Of a stretch of 64,000 nt of DNA, positions 28,346 to 37,572 are shown piece by piece; position 1 is the stretch's first letter; every line of letters begins with the position of its first letter. The position numbers and the translations under genes were made by a program. The notes under the pieces are model-generated. The model was not told where the DNA came from. It saw only the letters and a program-made list of their open reading frames with translations, and did not search any database. The DNA is from Hyphomicrobium sp. (GTDB lineage: Bacteria; Pseudomonadota; Alphaproteobacteria; Rhizobiales; Hyphomicrobiaceae), in NCBI GenBank assembly GCA_022843145.1, contig JALHOF010000006.1:62001-126000 (forward strand), read 5' to 3'.

Positions 28346-30352
28346 CTAGTCCGTTCCCAGCACCACGACCTTCAGTTCGCCGGACGTCACGTCGAACGGC
28401 CGTTCGAGACGGCGGCCGCGCCACTCGACCTGCGCGACGTAGCGTCCAGGCGCCAGCGTCATTTTTGCGTCGGACTGCGTGGTGCGCCAGACGACCTGGC
28501 CGCTCGTATCGCGCACTTCCCAGAACTGATCGACGGACGCCGCCTCGCGGACCTTGAGAACGACGGTGGCCACGTCCAGCGGCATGGTGAGCTTCGCGGC
28601 TTCGCCGGCCTTGATTTCGACGACGCGCACGGCTTTCACGTTCTGCAGGCCGGCTTGGAGGGTGACCTGATAGCGGCCGGACGGCAGCAGAAACTCGGGC
28701 ACCGCGGCGGCACTGCGGGCGACCTCCGCACGGTCGCCGTCGAGACGGCTGACGCGGGTCAAGATGGCGGGCGCGCTCTGCCCGCCGGGGTTGCCGAACT
28801 GCGTGACGACCGACAACTTGGAAACGCCGAGCGAAATGCTGCGTTTGACGATGTCGCCGGCTCCGACGGCGATGCGCTGGCGTGCCTCGGCGCCGCTGGT
28901 ACGGGCCGTCACGTAATAGGTGCCGGCGGGAAGCACAAACTCGGGCCGGGGCGCGGCCGATCGCGTGACTTCGCGGCGGCCGTCCGGAGAATCGGGATCA
29001 TCCTCGGCGACGATGAAGGTCACGTCCGCGATCGGCGCACCGTCGTCGGATAACGTCGCGGTGAGGTCTAGCCGCCCGGCTCCGAGCAGGAAATCCAAGG
29101 CCTTCCGGTTCCCCGCGGCCAGCGTGACCGTCTCCTCCTTGCGGACCAATCCGCTTTCGGCGCGAACGATGTAGGTGCCGACCGGAAGCACGATGTCGGT
29201 GCCGCCGCTGCGCCCGATCCAGAGTGCGCCGCTCGCCACCGCACCGGCAGATGGTGTCACCGCGCGCACCGAATAGGTGACGCCGGAGAGGATGTCGCCG
29301 TCCTTGAAGGCGCGGGCGGCGGGGGTGACGACGCCAGCGTCGAGCGCCAACTGGACGGACTTGGCGGCGCCGTCTCCGACCTCGATCGTCTGCCGCGCCA
29401 CCGCGAGCCCATGCCGCGCCTCGACCACATAGCGGCCCGAGGCGAGCGGCCGCGACAATCGCGGCGCTTCGATTTGCAGCAGCGGCGACCCTGTGGCGTC
29501 CGCGCGCGCGACACGCCAGCGGATCGGCGCGGTGATCGGCGCACCGCCGGCGGTCAGGGTGGCGGCGACGTCCAAGCCGGGCGTCGTCAGTTGCGGCGGC
29601 TCGACGGCGGTCGCGGCGGCTTTGGCGGCAACCTCGGGGCTCGGAGTGGGGGCGAGTTTGTCCTTCGGGCTGGCGATCGCGGGGCGCGCGCCCGACGGGT
29701 CGAGGCTGGCGAGTTTGACGGCGTCAGCGATCATGCTGTCGATCTGCGCGTTGTCGCGTGCATCGAAGGCCTGCCCGCCCGTCGCGGCGGCGATGCATGC
29801 CGACTTCTTGGCGTCGTCCGGCTCTAGGCCGAGGCCGACGGTGTGGATCTGAAGACCGGGCTGGGTCTTGGCGATTTCGGCGGCGGCGGCGCAGGCGTCC
29901 TGCTGGCAGTTGTCGGCGCCGTCGTGGATCAGGACGATGCTCGATGGCTTGCCATCGTCGAGCGCATTGGCGGCTTCGCGGATGGCCAGGGCCAAGGGGC
30001 CTTTGCCCTTGGGATTGAGCTTTTCGACCTGCTGCATGAGTTGATCGAGGTCGAGCGGCGCCACGTCGATGATGGTCTCGACGTCGCCGCAGTCGCCGCG
30101 GCGGCGGTGGCCGAACGACGTGAGCCCGGCCTCCGTTTCCGGGCGAAGCGCCGGCAACGCGCGGCGCAAAGCCTCGCGCGCGGCCTGTAACTTCGCGATC
30201 TTTTCGCCCTCGATCTTGCCCCACATGGAGCCCGAGCCGTCGAACACCAACATCACCTGGCGCGGAGGGTCGGAGGCGCGCGCGGGCAGCGCCAGGCAAA
30301 GCGAGAGCAACAGGGCTTGAACGATACGGAAGGAATGTTGGCAGAGGCGCAT
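28346..30352 (-). CDS. Secreted VWA-domain protein
   Basis: 668 residues. Signal peptide (ALLLSLCLALPARAS), then a VWA domain from ~30 with an intact MIDAS motif VMLVFDGSGSMWGKI and a second metal-loop SIVLIHDGADNC. From ~250 to the end there are about four to five repeats carrying an LPxGxYxV or APGRYV motif (for example LPVGTYIVRAESGLVRKEET and LPAGTYYVTARTSGAEARQR), likely carboxypeptidase-regulatory-like beta sandwiches. Likely exported and metal-dependent in ligand binding; function unknown. Confidence 0.8.
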   Translation of the reverse strand: MRLCQHSFRIVQALLLSLCLALPARASDPPRQVMLVFDGSGSMWGKIEGEKIAKLQAAREALRRALPALRPETEAGLTSFGHRRRGDCGDVETIIDVAPLDLDQLMQQVEKLNPKGKGPLALAIREAANALDDGKPSSIVLIHDGADNCQQDACAAAAEIAKTQPGLQIHTVGLGLEPDDAKKSACIAAATGGQAFDARDNAQIDSMIADAVKLASLDPSGARPAIASPKDKLAPTPSPEVAAKAAATAVEPPQLTTPGLDVAATLTAGGAPITAPIRWRVARADATGSPLLQIEAPRLSRPLASGRYVVEARHGLAVARQTIEVGDGAAKSVQLALDAGVVTPAARAFKDGDILSGVTYSVRAVTPSAGAVASGALWIGRSGGTDIVLPVGTYIVRAESGLVRKEETVTLAAGNRKALDFLLGAGRLDLTATLSDDGAPIADVTFIVAEDDPDSPDGRREVTRSAAPRPEFVLPAGTYYVTARTSGAEARQRIAVGAGDIVKRSISLGVSKLSVVTQFGNPGGQSAPAILTRVSRLDGDRAEVARSAAAVPEFLLPSGRYQVTLQAGLQNVKAVRVVEIKAGEAAKLTMPLDVATVVLKVREAASVDQFWEVRDTSGQVVWRTTQSDAKMTLAPGRYVAQVEWRGRRLERPFDVTSGELKVVVLGTD

Positions 30353-30445
30353 GGCTGGACCGCGGGGAAGGATTGTGGCGCGAACATTGTATCAGAAGGA
30401 GATTTGCATTAGCGAGAGGTCGGAACGCGCCGAAGAGGGAAAGCA

Positions 30446-31021
30446 ATGGATAATCCGATGCTCGAGTTGTTGTCGAACCGCCGATCGTCGAAGCCGATGA
30501 TGCTGGCGGAGCCGGGGCCGAACCCAGCCGAACTCGAACGCATTTTGACAATCGCCGCGCGCGTGCCCGATCACAAGAAGCTGGCGCCGTGGCGGTTCAT
30601 CGTCATCGAGGGTGCGGCCCGCGAAAAGCTCGGCATCGAGATCGCCGCGGCGTGCGCAGCCGAGGAGAAGGAGCCGCCGTCGGAGGTCCGCCTCGCCGGA
30701 GAGGCCAAGCGGCTGATGCGCTCGCCGCTCGTGGTCTGCGTCGTATCCCGCGTGACGCCGGTTCCCGCAGCGCCCGAATGGGAGCAGGTGCTGTCGGCGG
30801 GCGCGGCCTGCTTCAACATGTGCCTCGCGGCCAACGCGCTTGGCTATGGCACGTGCTGGATCACCGAGTGGATCGCCTACAGCCCGCGCGTCAAGGCGGC
30901 GTTGAAGCTTGCCGAAAACGAGCGCATCGCGGGCTTCGTCTACATGGGCACGCGGACCGAGACGCCGCCCGACCGCGAGCGTCCGGCATTGTCCGATATC
31001 GTGACGCGCTGGGAGGCGTGA
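30446..31021 (+). CDS. Nitroreductase family protein, YdjA-like
   Basis: 191 residues. RRSSKPMMLAEPGPNPAEL and PDHKKLAPWRFIVIEG are typical of the small YdjA branch of FMN-dependent nitroreductases; AACFNMCLAANALGYGTCWI is the conserved helix near the flavin. It reduces an unknown electrophile using NAD(P)H. It is divergent from the VWA gene, with 93 bases between the start codons. Confidence 0.88.
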   Translation: MDNPMLELLSNRRSSKPMMLAEPGPNPAELERILTIAARVPDHKKLAPWRFIVIEGAAREKLGIEIAAACAAEEKEPPSEVRLAGEAKRLMRSPLVVCVVSRVTPVPAAPEWEQVLSAGAACFNMCLAANALGYGTCWITEWIAYSPRVKAALKLAENERIAGFVYMGTRTETPPDRERPALSDIVTRWEA

Positions 31022-31036
31022 CGAACCTCGAAGGGC

Positions 31037-31927
31037 TCAGCGCCGCCTGCGTCCGGCATCATCGGCGCGGGCGATGAGGCGCTGGGCGCGGACGAGATGG
31101 GGCAAGTCGACCATGCGGCCCTGGTGCTCGAACGCGCCGGCAGCAGCGCCGCGCCGGGCGAAGGCGGCGACGAGATCCCGCGCGGTTTCGACGTCCTCGG
31201 TGCGCGGTGTGAACGCGGCGTTGATGATTGGGAGCTGGTCTGGATGGATCGCGAGCTTGCCTCCGAACCCGTCGCGGGCGGCGGCGCGCGCCTCACGCTC
31301 CAGCCCCGCGAAATCGCGCAGCGCGACGTAAACCTGGTCGATGGCGTCAACGTTCGCGGCTGTTGCGGTGATCAGGCAAAGATCGCGGGCGAGACGATAG
31401 GGCGAGGATACGCGGCCGTCCTCGTCATGTGCGGCGACGGCGCCGATCTCGGCCGACAGGTCTTCGGTACCCCACGCGAGCGCCGAAAGGCGCGGGCTTG
31501 CGCCGACATAGCTCGGCATGGCGAGAAGGGACGCGGCGCGCTCGGTGGCGATGGCGATGATCCGGGTCCGATGCTCGACGTGGCCGCGCGCGGTCTCGAG
31601 CCGGCTCATCTCGGCTGAGAGCCGCTCAACATCGGCGCCCGAGCGCGGCTTCGGCAGCATGATGGCGTCGGGCGGATCGCGCATCGCGGCGGACAAATCG
31701 GCGTTCCAGCGCTCGGTCTCAAGGCTGTTGATGCGAATGACGATCTCTGGGCGTGCCCGCGCGGCGCGCGCCGCGGCGACGACGGCGCCGGCCGTTTCGC
31801 GGGCCGCATCCTTGCGATCCTCGGGGACGGCATCCTCGAGGTCGAGAATGACAGCGTCGGCATCCGAGGCCAGCGCCTTCTCGATCATCCGCGTGTTGTC
31901 GCCGGGGACGAACAGCAGCGAGCGCAT
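31037..31927 (-). CDS. CitE/HpcH-HpaI family CoA-ester lyase
   Basis: 296 residues from the ATG at 31927. RSLLFVPGDNTRMIEKAL, AVILDLEDAVPEDRK (metal/substrate Asp-Glu), IMLPKPRSGADVERL and GFGGKLAIHPDQLPIIN are CitE-like lyase signatures, as in malyl-CoA, beta-methylmalyl-CoA and citramalyl-CoA lyases. The MaoC-like gene ends 2 bases upstream, so the two probably act in one acyl-CoA pathway. The exact substrate cannot be read from sequence. Confidence 0.85.
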   Translation of the reverse strand: MRSLLFVPGDNTRMIEKALASDADAVILDLEDAVPEDRKDAARETAGAVVAAARAARARPEIVIRINSLETERWNADLSAAMRDPPDAIMLPKPRSGADVERLSAEMSRLETARGHVEHRTRIIAIATERAASLLAMPSYVGASPRLSALAWGTEDLSAEIGAVAAHDEDGRVSSPYRLARDLCLITATAANVDAIDQVYVALRDFAGLEREARAAARDGFGGKLAIHPDQLPIINAAFTPRTEDVETARDLVAAFARRGAAAGAFEHQGRMVDLPHLVRAQRLIARADDAGRRRR

Positions 31928-31929
31928 GA

Positions 31930-32388
31930 CTAGGCGGGCTCCGGCTTGCACAGCATGAACGCCTGGCGGTGGCATTCGGCGACGAGAACGTTCTTCTGGT
32001 TGAAGGCACGGTGCTGGAATTCGACGATGCCGGCGCCAGGCCGCGACTGGCTTTCGCGCTTCGACACGATGACGGTTTCGACGTGCACGGTGTCGCCATG
32101 AAAGAGCGGCGCGGGGAAACGGACGTCGGTCATGCCGAGGTTGGCGATGGTAGTGCCCATCGTCGTGTCGTTGACGGCGATGCCGATCATCAGACCGAGC
32201 GTGAACAGCGAGTTCATCAGCGGCTGCCCCCATTCGGTGGTCGCGCAGAACTCGCGATCGATGTGCAGCGGCTGCGGATTGTGGGTCAGGCAGGAAAACA
32301 GCGTGTTGTCCATCTCGGTGACGGTACGCCGGATGACGTGATCGAAACGGCCGCCGACTTCGAAATCTTCGTAGTAGAGCCCCCGCAT
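31930..32388 (-). CDS. MaoC-like dehydratase
   Basis: 152 residues from the ATG at 32388 (MRGLYYEDFEVGG); a further ATG at 32409 would overlap the end of nadK. Single hot-dog domain with TEMDNTLFSCLTHNPQPLHID (catalytic Asp/His loop) and FPAPLFHGDTVHVETVIV. Hydratase for an enoyl-CoA. Mesaconyl-CoA hydratases of the ethylmalonyl-CoA pathway are about twice as long, so that role is only suggestive, although pairing with a CitE-like lyase is reminiscent of it. Confidence 0.83.
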   Translation of the reverse strand: MRGLYYEDFEVGGRFDHVIRRTVTEMDNTLFSCLTHNPQPLHIDREFCATTEWGQPLMNSLFTLGLMIGIAVNDTTMGTTIANLGMTDVRFPAPLFHGDTVHVETVIVSKRESQSRPGAGIVEFQHRAFNQKNVLVAECHRQAFMLCKPEPA

Positions 32389-32405
32389 GTCCGTCTCCCG
32401 GTCGA

Positions 32406-33215
32406 TCAATAGCGAAACTGCTCGGCGAGGATGCGCTCGTCGAGACTGTGGCCGGGATCGAACATCATCAGGAGGTCGATGTGGCGGGCCTCCTCGATTT
32501 CGACGCGGACGACGTGGCGAACTTCCGTGTGATCCGCCACGGCGCTGACCGGCCGCTTCTCGGCTTCACGCACCTGGATGCTGATGCGGGCGCTGTTGGG
32601 CAGCAACGCGCCGCGCCAGCGCCGTGGCCGGAACGGGCTGATGGGCGTCAGCGCAAGGAGTGGCGTGTTAATCGGCAGGATGGGACCGTAGGCCGAGAGA
32701 TTGTAGGCGGTGGAGCCGGCCGGCGTCGCGACGAGCACGCCATCGCAGATCAGTTCGTCGAGACGGATCTTGCCGTCGATCGAAACTTGCAGCTTGGCAG
32801 CCTGATACGCCTCGCGGAACATCGAGACTTCGTTGATGGCGAGGCCCTTGTGCGCCTTGCCCGCGCTGTCATAGGCCAGCATCGACAACGGATGGATGCG
32901 GCTGACCTCGGCCGCTTGCAGCCGCTCCGCCAACTGATCCTCGGCATACTCGTTCATGAGGAAGCCGACCGAGCCGCGGTTCATGCCGTAGATCGGAATC
33001 TTGTCGTTCATGAACTGGTGCAGCGTCTGCAACATGAAGCCGTCGCCGCCGAGAGCGACGATCGCCTGCGCCTGGCGCGGGTCGACGCCACCATAACGCG
33101 CGGTGAGCCGGTCGAGCGCCTGCTGAGCCTCGGGAACGTCGCTGGCGACGAATGCAATTCGCTCGAAAGGCGGTCGGGTTTTTGGCATCTTCACTGTGCT
33201 GTATGGGACGATCAT
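32406..33215 (-). CDS. nadK: NAD kinase
   Basis: 269 residues (260 if started at ATG 33188, MPKTRPP). The GGDG motif is in [33 protein letters not shown] and [27 protein letters not shown] are diagnostic. It phosphorylates NAD to NADP in the cytoplasm. It heads a tight minus-strand series nadK, MaoC-like and CitE-like. Confidence 0.93.
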   Translation of the reverse strand: MIVPYSTVKMPKTRPPFERIAFVASDVPEAQQALDRLTARYGGVDPRQAQAIVALGGDGFMLQTLHQFMNDKIPIYGMNRGSVGFLMNEYAEDQLAERLQAAEVSRIHPLSMLAYDSAGKAHKGLAINEVSMFREAYQAAKLQVSIDGKIRLDELICDGVLVATPAGSTAYNLSAYGPILPINTPLLALTPISPFRPRRWRGALLPNSARISIQVREAEKRPVSAVADHTEVRHVVRVEIEEARHIDLLMMFDPGHSLDERILAEQFRY

Positions 33216-33320
33216 CGAGGATCGCCGCGGCGGTTGGAGCGCTGCCGTTCTTCATGGAATCGGAGATCGATGTTTCGAAGCGCTCCAAGACCGTGTTGAA
33301 GAGTATGGTTCACGCCCTCG

Positions 33321-33776
33321 ATGAAAGCGTTGCCGCTTCCATCTCCGACGATCAGACTCTTGATGCGGAGGCTCGCTCAAGTGCCGGACTTCGACAAGCC
33401 CGAAAACGCAAAGGGCCGCGAAAGCGATGCCGCCGATGCGCCGATCACGGACGTCGTGCTGATCTATATGACGTTTCCGGATGGAGACGCCGCCGCCATC
33501 GCGGGCGAAACGCTGGTCGAGCGCGGACTGGCGGCGTGTGTGAACATCATCCCCGGCATGGTCTCGATCTATCGATGGAAGGGCGAGATAAATCAGGACG
33601 GCGAGGTCGTGATGATCGTCAAGACGCGGCGCGAGGCCGCCGATGCTGCCATGGCGGCCGCGCGCGAACGGCACCCTTACGAGAACCCGGCGATGCTGGT
33701 GATCCCGGTGCACGGCGGCGCGCGTGCGTTTCTCGAGTGGATCGCGGCCGAGACGCGCACGCCGCGTCCGTCATGA
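33321..33776 (+). CDS. cutA: CutA1-family divalent cation tolerance protein
   Basis: 151 residues; the CutA domain spans ~43-147, so about 40 N-terminal residues are extra and a downstream start is possible. VLIYMTFPDGDAAAIAGETLVERGLAACVNI, YRWKGEI, VKTRREAADA and HPYENPAMLVIPV match the trimeric CutA fold. Role in copper or divalent-metal tolerance is traditional but poorly defined. Divergent from nadK. Confidence 0.9.
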   Translation: MKALPLPSPTIRLLMRRLAQVPDFDKPENAKGRESDAADAPITDVVLIYMTFPDGDAAAIAGETLVERGLAACVNIIPGMVSIYRWKGEINQDGEVVMIVKTRREAADAAMAAARERHPYENPAMLVIPVHGGARAFLEWIAAETRTPRPS

Positions 33777-33824
33777 GCGCGACTGCCGCGCGCCGTGGGA
33801 GAACGCGCGTGTCTGGTCGGGCCT

Positions 33825-35219
33825 TCAGTTGGTGACGCGATCGGGCCGCGAGAACAGATTGTAGTGCATGGCACGAACGCGCGACGACTTCTGGGGTCGC
33901 GCCGCCCTTTGCGAATATGAGGAGCCGCCACTGTCGTAGGACCGCGCGCGGCGTTGCGGACGCGGACGGTCACTGTGGACGACATGCTGGGGGATGCGGC
34001 GCTGTTCGGCGGCGGGATTGGTCGTCGTCGCGGCTGGTGCTTCGACGGCGGCGACGGATGCGGGCGCCGGAGCGGCGATCGCCGCGGTCGTGGTGCGAGA
34101 CCACGAGCCGGCGCTGGGGGAACCCGCGGCGGCTGCAGTCGTCCTGTCCGGTCCGCCGATCGCCATGCGCCCAGGCAGAGGTGCAAGGGCAGGCGCAGGC
34201 TGTGTGGCCGGCGCCAGCGCCGGCGGCGGGGCCGCCACGATCACGGCGGCTTTCCAGCCGTCGGTCTTCGCCGTTTTTGTGCCGAGCGAACCGGTCGAGT
34301 CCGGCGAGACCTTGGACCACATCTCAATCGCGCGGCCGACCTCGGGCGAACGCGCAGGCGCGCGCTCGGCTGTCATGACGGGAGCGGGATCGGGTGTCGC
34401 AGTGGCCGGCCGCGACCGCTTGATGGCCTTTTTCTCGGCCTGTGCCACGATCGCGCGCGGCTGGCATTTGCCATCCTTGGCCAGGACTTGTTCGGCAGGG
34501 CAGCGAGCACCGCACGCCTCGCCGCCGTGACCCTGCACGAGCGTCAACAGAATGTAGTCGGGCTCGTCGATCGGCAGAGTGGCATTGACGCGATCGGTGA
34601 ACAACTTCATCGCGCGACGCGACGCGGCGGTCCAACTGCCGGTGATCTCACCATCGTAGCAGCCGACGCGCTTCAATTCCTTCTGGAGGTTGCGGGCCAA
34701 CTCGCGCTGTGCGTCCTCGGCGCCGGCCTTACCCGTCGCGATGGGGGTGCGCGGCGCGGTCGCGGGCCGCTCGGACGGCGGGACGATGACGGGAGCCGCG
34801 TTCAACTCGGCGACGGTCGCGACGGGGCTTGCTGCCGCTTGGCTAGGTGCAGTCTGGCTCGGTGCAGATTGGCCCGAAGAAGTTTGGCTCGATTGCGCCA
34901 AGGCGGATCCAGGCAGGACGCGCGCGGCCAGGGACGGCGATGCGACGGTGGCCGCCGGCGCCGGCAACGTCCTCGGCTCGACATCCCCGCGCGGCACCTG
35001 TTGGAACAACGGCGCTTGCGGCGAGAAGGCGCGGCGCTGCGGATCGACGACGACAAGAGGCAATTCGGCGGTGCGCGCGGTCGACTTCGGCGGGTCGCCA
35101 CTGAACGAGGCGAGTGCGCGATCAACGGCGTTCTTGCGATCGTCGGCCTCCGGATAGTAGCCGTAGAATGCGGCAGCGGCGCCCGCGAAAACGAGGGTCA
35201 ATCCGGTAAGGCCACGCAT
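33825..35219 (-). CDS. Hypothetical envelope protein with peptidoglycan-binding-like domain
   Basis: 464 residues: an N-terminal signal anchor (LTGLTLVFAGAAAAFYGYY), Ala/Ser/Pro/Gln-rich linker, a central folded part (residues ~170-265) with AQRELARNLQKELKRVGCYDGEI and TAASRRAMKLFTDRVNATLP that resembles a PG_binding_1 unit, and conserved cysteines (EACGARCPAEQVLAKDGKC). The C-terminal ~200 residues are low-complexity. Known relatives of this layout sit in the alphaproteobacterial envelope; precise role unknown. Confidence 0.65.
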   Translation of the reverse strand: MRGLTGLTLVFAGAAAAFYGYYPEADDRKNAVDRALASFSGDPPKSTARTAELPLVVVDPQRRAFSPQAPLFQQVPRGDVEPRTLPAPAATVASPSLAARVLPGSALAQSSQTSSGQSAPSQTAPSQAAASPVATVAELNAAPVIVPPSERPATAPRTPIATGKAGAEDAQRELARNLQKELKRVGCYDGEITGSWTAASRRAMKLFTDRVNATLPIDEPDYILLTLVQGHGGEACGARCPAEQVLAKDGKCQPRAIVAQAEKKAIKRSRPATATPDPAPVMTAERAPARSPEVGRAIEMWSKVSPDSTGSLGTKTAKTDGWKAAVIVAAPPPALAPATQPAPALAPLPGRMAIGGPDRTTAAAAGSPSAGSWSRTTTAAIAAPAPASVAAVEAPAATTTNPAAEQRRIPQHVVHSDRPRPQRRARSYDSGGSSYSQRAARPQKSSRVRAMHYNLFSRPDRVTN

Positions 35220-36076
35220 GACTACGACTCCTGTGCACGTCCGGCTGACGGCGGCTTACTCAAGGCACACGCCGCGGAGACGGCTGCCGCTCCCCGCCAA
35301 GAATGGTCAAGCCTTGCAACTCAGCGCTGTACTTCAACCACTGGGAACAGGTCCGAACCATTTGACTACGGACTAGTTCTTAGCGCCAAAAACCGGCGGT
35401 TGGAATAGGCAGCGCGCTGGACACGAGGTTTATCCTATGCCGATGCGGCGCGGATGCAACCGGAAGTCGGTCGCTTCGACGGCCCGGTGAGGATGGGTTG
35501 GGCTGGTCCCGATGGCGCGCGCGCTCAACGCTAGATCTAGTGGCTGAGTAACGATCTGCATACACGATGACGTGCAAAACTCCGGCTGCCTGGGGATAAC
35601 GTGTGCGCAACATGCGGATAGCCGGCGCAAAAGAAGTGTGGCGCAAGCGCCACAACGCAAGAGGCACTCGCGCTCCGGGCTTTGGGTTGCTTCGCTAGCG
35701 GGCTGAAATTCTTAACAAATCGCTACGAATCGCTTAGCGTCCACTGATGAGGGGGTGTGTTCCGCGTGTGTAACATGTCATCCCGTCCGGCGTGCCTCGT
35801 CTTTCCACAGCCTTGATCGAGCGGCGATCGAAGCTGTGCATAACGGCTCACTGGACAAAACCTCACCTGTCTCGCGTGCACCGCAACACTGACGTCTCGT
35901 CCGACGGTTTGCCATTGGGGATGGCGCCGAATGCTCAACGGATGGGCCGCGCGTGTTGAAGGGAAGCGCATTGTTTCGCGTCGGGTGAAGTGGCTTGGGC
36001 TCCTCACAAGCCGAAAAGAAATAGGCCGGCATAATAGTACGGCGTTCAGACCGGCCCGTCCGCAATGGAGAGGGCA
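35220..36076. other. Gene-poor stretch
   Basis: About 850 bases of visibly lower GC than the surroundings, with no open frame that looks coding. A TTATCCCCA (minus strand) occurs near 35595. Promoters for the divergent genes at 35219 and 36077 must lie here. I see no RNA gene, IS end or repeat. Confidence 0.4.
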
Positions 36077-37321
36077 ATGAAACATGCTCTAGGCGTGCTT
36101 GGAGTTCTATCAGCCGGCGTACTACTCGCCGTATCGGCTGCGATGAACTGGCGTTTTGGCTACACGTTGGGAAGAAGTGAGTTCGACGGGCAGATCTACG
36201 GTGCGGCCAGTGCCGCGGCCGACTGCTTGAAGGCGCTGATCCCGTTTTTCCTATTTGCAGCTATACGTAATCGAATGTGGAGTCAGGCGGCCGCTGCTGC
36301 GGTCGTGGGACTCGTGGTCACGGCCTATTCGTTGACCTCGGCTCTCGGTCATGCCGCGCTGAACCGGATGGACACCTCGGGCACTCGTGCCGTCGAGGCT
36401 CAGACCTACCAGGATGCCCGTGCTGACTTGAAGCGTGCGCAGGACCAGTTGAGCTGGGTTCCCCAGCATCGTCCGGCGCAGATGGTTCAAAGCGACATCG
36501 ACGCTCAGAAGAACCAGCGTCCTTGGGTTTGGACCAAAGGCTGCACCGAAGTCACCGGCAAGCAAGGCCGCGACTTCTGCCAGCAGTATCATGGGCTCTC
36601 CGCTGAACTTGCGGCAGCTCAGCAGGCCGGCACTCTGGAAACCCGCATCGCGGATATCCAGACGCGGCTCGGCAAGTCGTCGTCGCATGGCTCGGCGTCG
36701 GCCGAAGCGGATCCGCAGGCCGCAGTGCTTGCCCGCCTCGTGTCGCCGATCTTTCCATCGGTGACGACGGAACACGTACAGACGGCGCTGACGGTTTTCA
36801 TCGCCATCCTTCTCGAAGTCGGTTCCGGCTTCGGCATGTACGTCGCCTTCAGCTCGTGGCGTTTCTATGATGTCCACGCGCCGGCCGCGCCTCGTATGGC
36901 GTCGGTCAGCACCGCTGCGGCAGCGGTGGCAGCTCCGAGCGTTCTCGCTCCTGCTGTTGCGATACCCAAGCCGCGTTCAAGCGCTAACGACAACGTGACG
37001 AAAGTCGCTGTCGCCGCGCCGACCCAGCAGAAGATGCTGGCACCAGAGACGGACGTTCAACGCTTCTACAAGGAGAGGGTCGAGACCCACGATGGTTCGA
37101 GTGTGACGGCGACTTCGCTTTACGAGGACTACTGCTCGTGGTGCGAGGAACGTGAAAAGGAACCCATGGCACTTCCGACGTTCGGTCGGGATTTCGGAGA
37201 ACTCGGAGTTCAGAAAGCCAAGGTTGCAGGACGCGTGAGGTACATCGGCATCGCACTCAAGACTGGGCTCGATATCTCGGAGGATAAGAAGCTGCCGGCC
37301 TTAAGTTCAGAGGCCGCCTGA
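36077..37321 (+). CDS. Membrane protein with primase-like C-terminal winged-helix domain
   Basis: 414 residues from ATG 36077, preceded by GGAGAGG. Membrane segments lie near residues 5-20, 50-65, 75-95 and 235-260. Between them is a soluble helical part with cysteines (TKGCTEVTGKQGRDFC). The last ~75 residues (VQRFYKERVE, then ATSLYEDYCSWCEEREKEP, FGRDFGELG and a final GRVRYIGIAL) match the winged-helix region at the C-terminus of P4/D5-type phage and plasmid primases. Such a domain on a membrane protein suggests a mobile-element origin. Function unknown. Confidence 0.65.
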   Translation: MKHALGVLGVLSAGVLLAVSAAMNWRFGYTLGRSEFDGQIYGAASAAADCLKALIPFFLFAAIRNRMWSQAAAAAVVGLVVTAYSLTSALGHAALNRMDTSGTRAVEAQTYQDARADLKRAQDQLSWVPQHRPAQMVQSDIDAQKNQRPWVWTKGCTEVTGKQGRDFCQQYHGLSAELAAAQQAGTLETRIADIQTRLGKSSSHGSASAEADPQAAVLARLVSPIFPSVTTEHVQTALTVFIAILLEVGSGFGMYVAFSSWRFYDVHAPAAPRMASVSTAAAAVAAPSVLAPAVAIPKPRSSANDNVTKVAVAAPTQQKMLAPETDVQRFYKERVETHDGSSVTATSLYEDYCSWCEEREKEPMALPTFGRDFGELGVQKAKVAGRVRYIGIALKTGLDISEDKKLPALSSEAA

Positions 37322-37335
37322 CAAGGCACCATTCG

Positions 37336-37366
37336 AAAGGCCGCGAAAGCGGCCTTTCTTCTTTTT
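37336..37366 (+). terminator. Rho-independent terminator
   Basis: AAAGGCCGC-GAAA-GCGGCCTTT, a perfect 9-bp stem with a GNRA loop, followed by TCTTCTTTTT. It lies 15 bases after the stop of the gene at 36077-37321. Confidence 0.9.
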
Positions 37367-37382
37367 AGAGCTTGGAATGCAG

Positions 37383-37413
37383 AAAGGCGGCACCCACGGG
37401 TGCCGCCTTTTTT
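37383..37413. terminator. Second strong terminator hairpin
   Basis: AAAGGCGGCACC-CACG-GGTGCCGCCTTT followed by further T residues: a 12-bp perfect stem. It follows the first terminator directly. With weak A-runs on the left arm it may also stop transcription arriving from the convergent tadG-like gene. Confidence 0.85.
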
Positions 37414-37482
37414 GTTGGTGCCTTCGGATGCGGCCCCCGCTACCCGTCGCGGGACGCGCGGTGGTAGCGGGGAAGAATGAGA

Positions 37483-37567
37483 GCATCCGGCTCTTTGGTC
37501 CGCCTTCGGATGCCCACTTCGCATCCGGCTCTTTGGTTCGCCTTCGGATGCCCACTTCGCATCCGGC
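37483..37567. repeat. Two tandem 38-bp REP-like units plus partial third
   Basis: Units begin with GCATCCGGCTCTTTGGT at 37483 and 37521, with a partial third at 37559; they differ at one base. Each contains the inverted pair GCATCCG/CGGATGC and so can form hairpins. Related single copies occur at 56589-56616 and 58779-58815. Placement just after the 3' end of a gene is typical of REP elements. Confidence 0.75.
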
Positions 37568-37572
37568 GGGTT

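Noticed and set aside
37483-37567. Possible CRISPR array
   Set aside because: Only two and a half units, adjoining without variable spacers, and no cas genes; REP-like tandem units explain it better.
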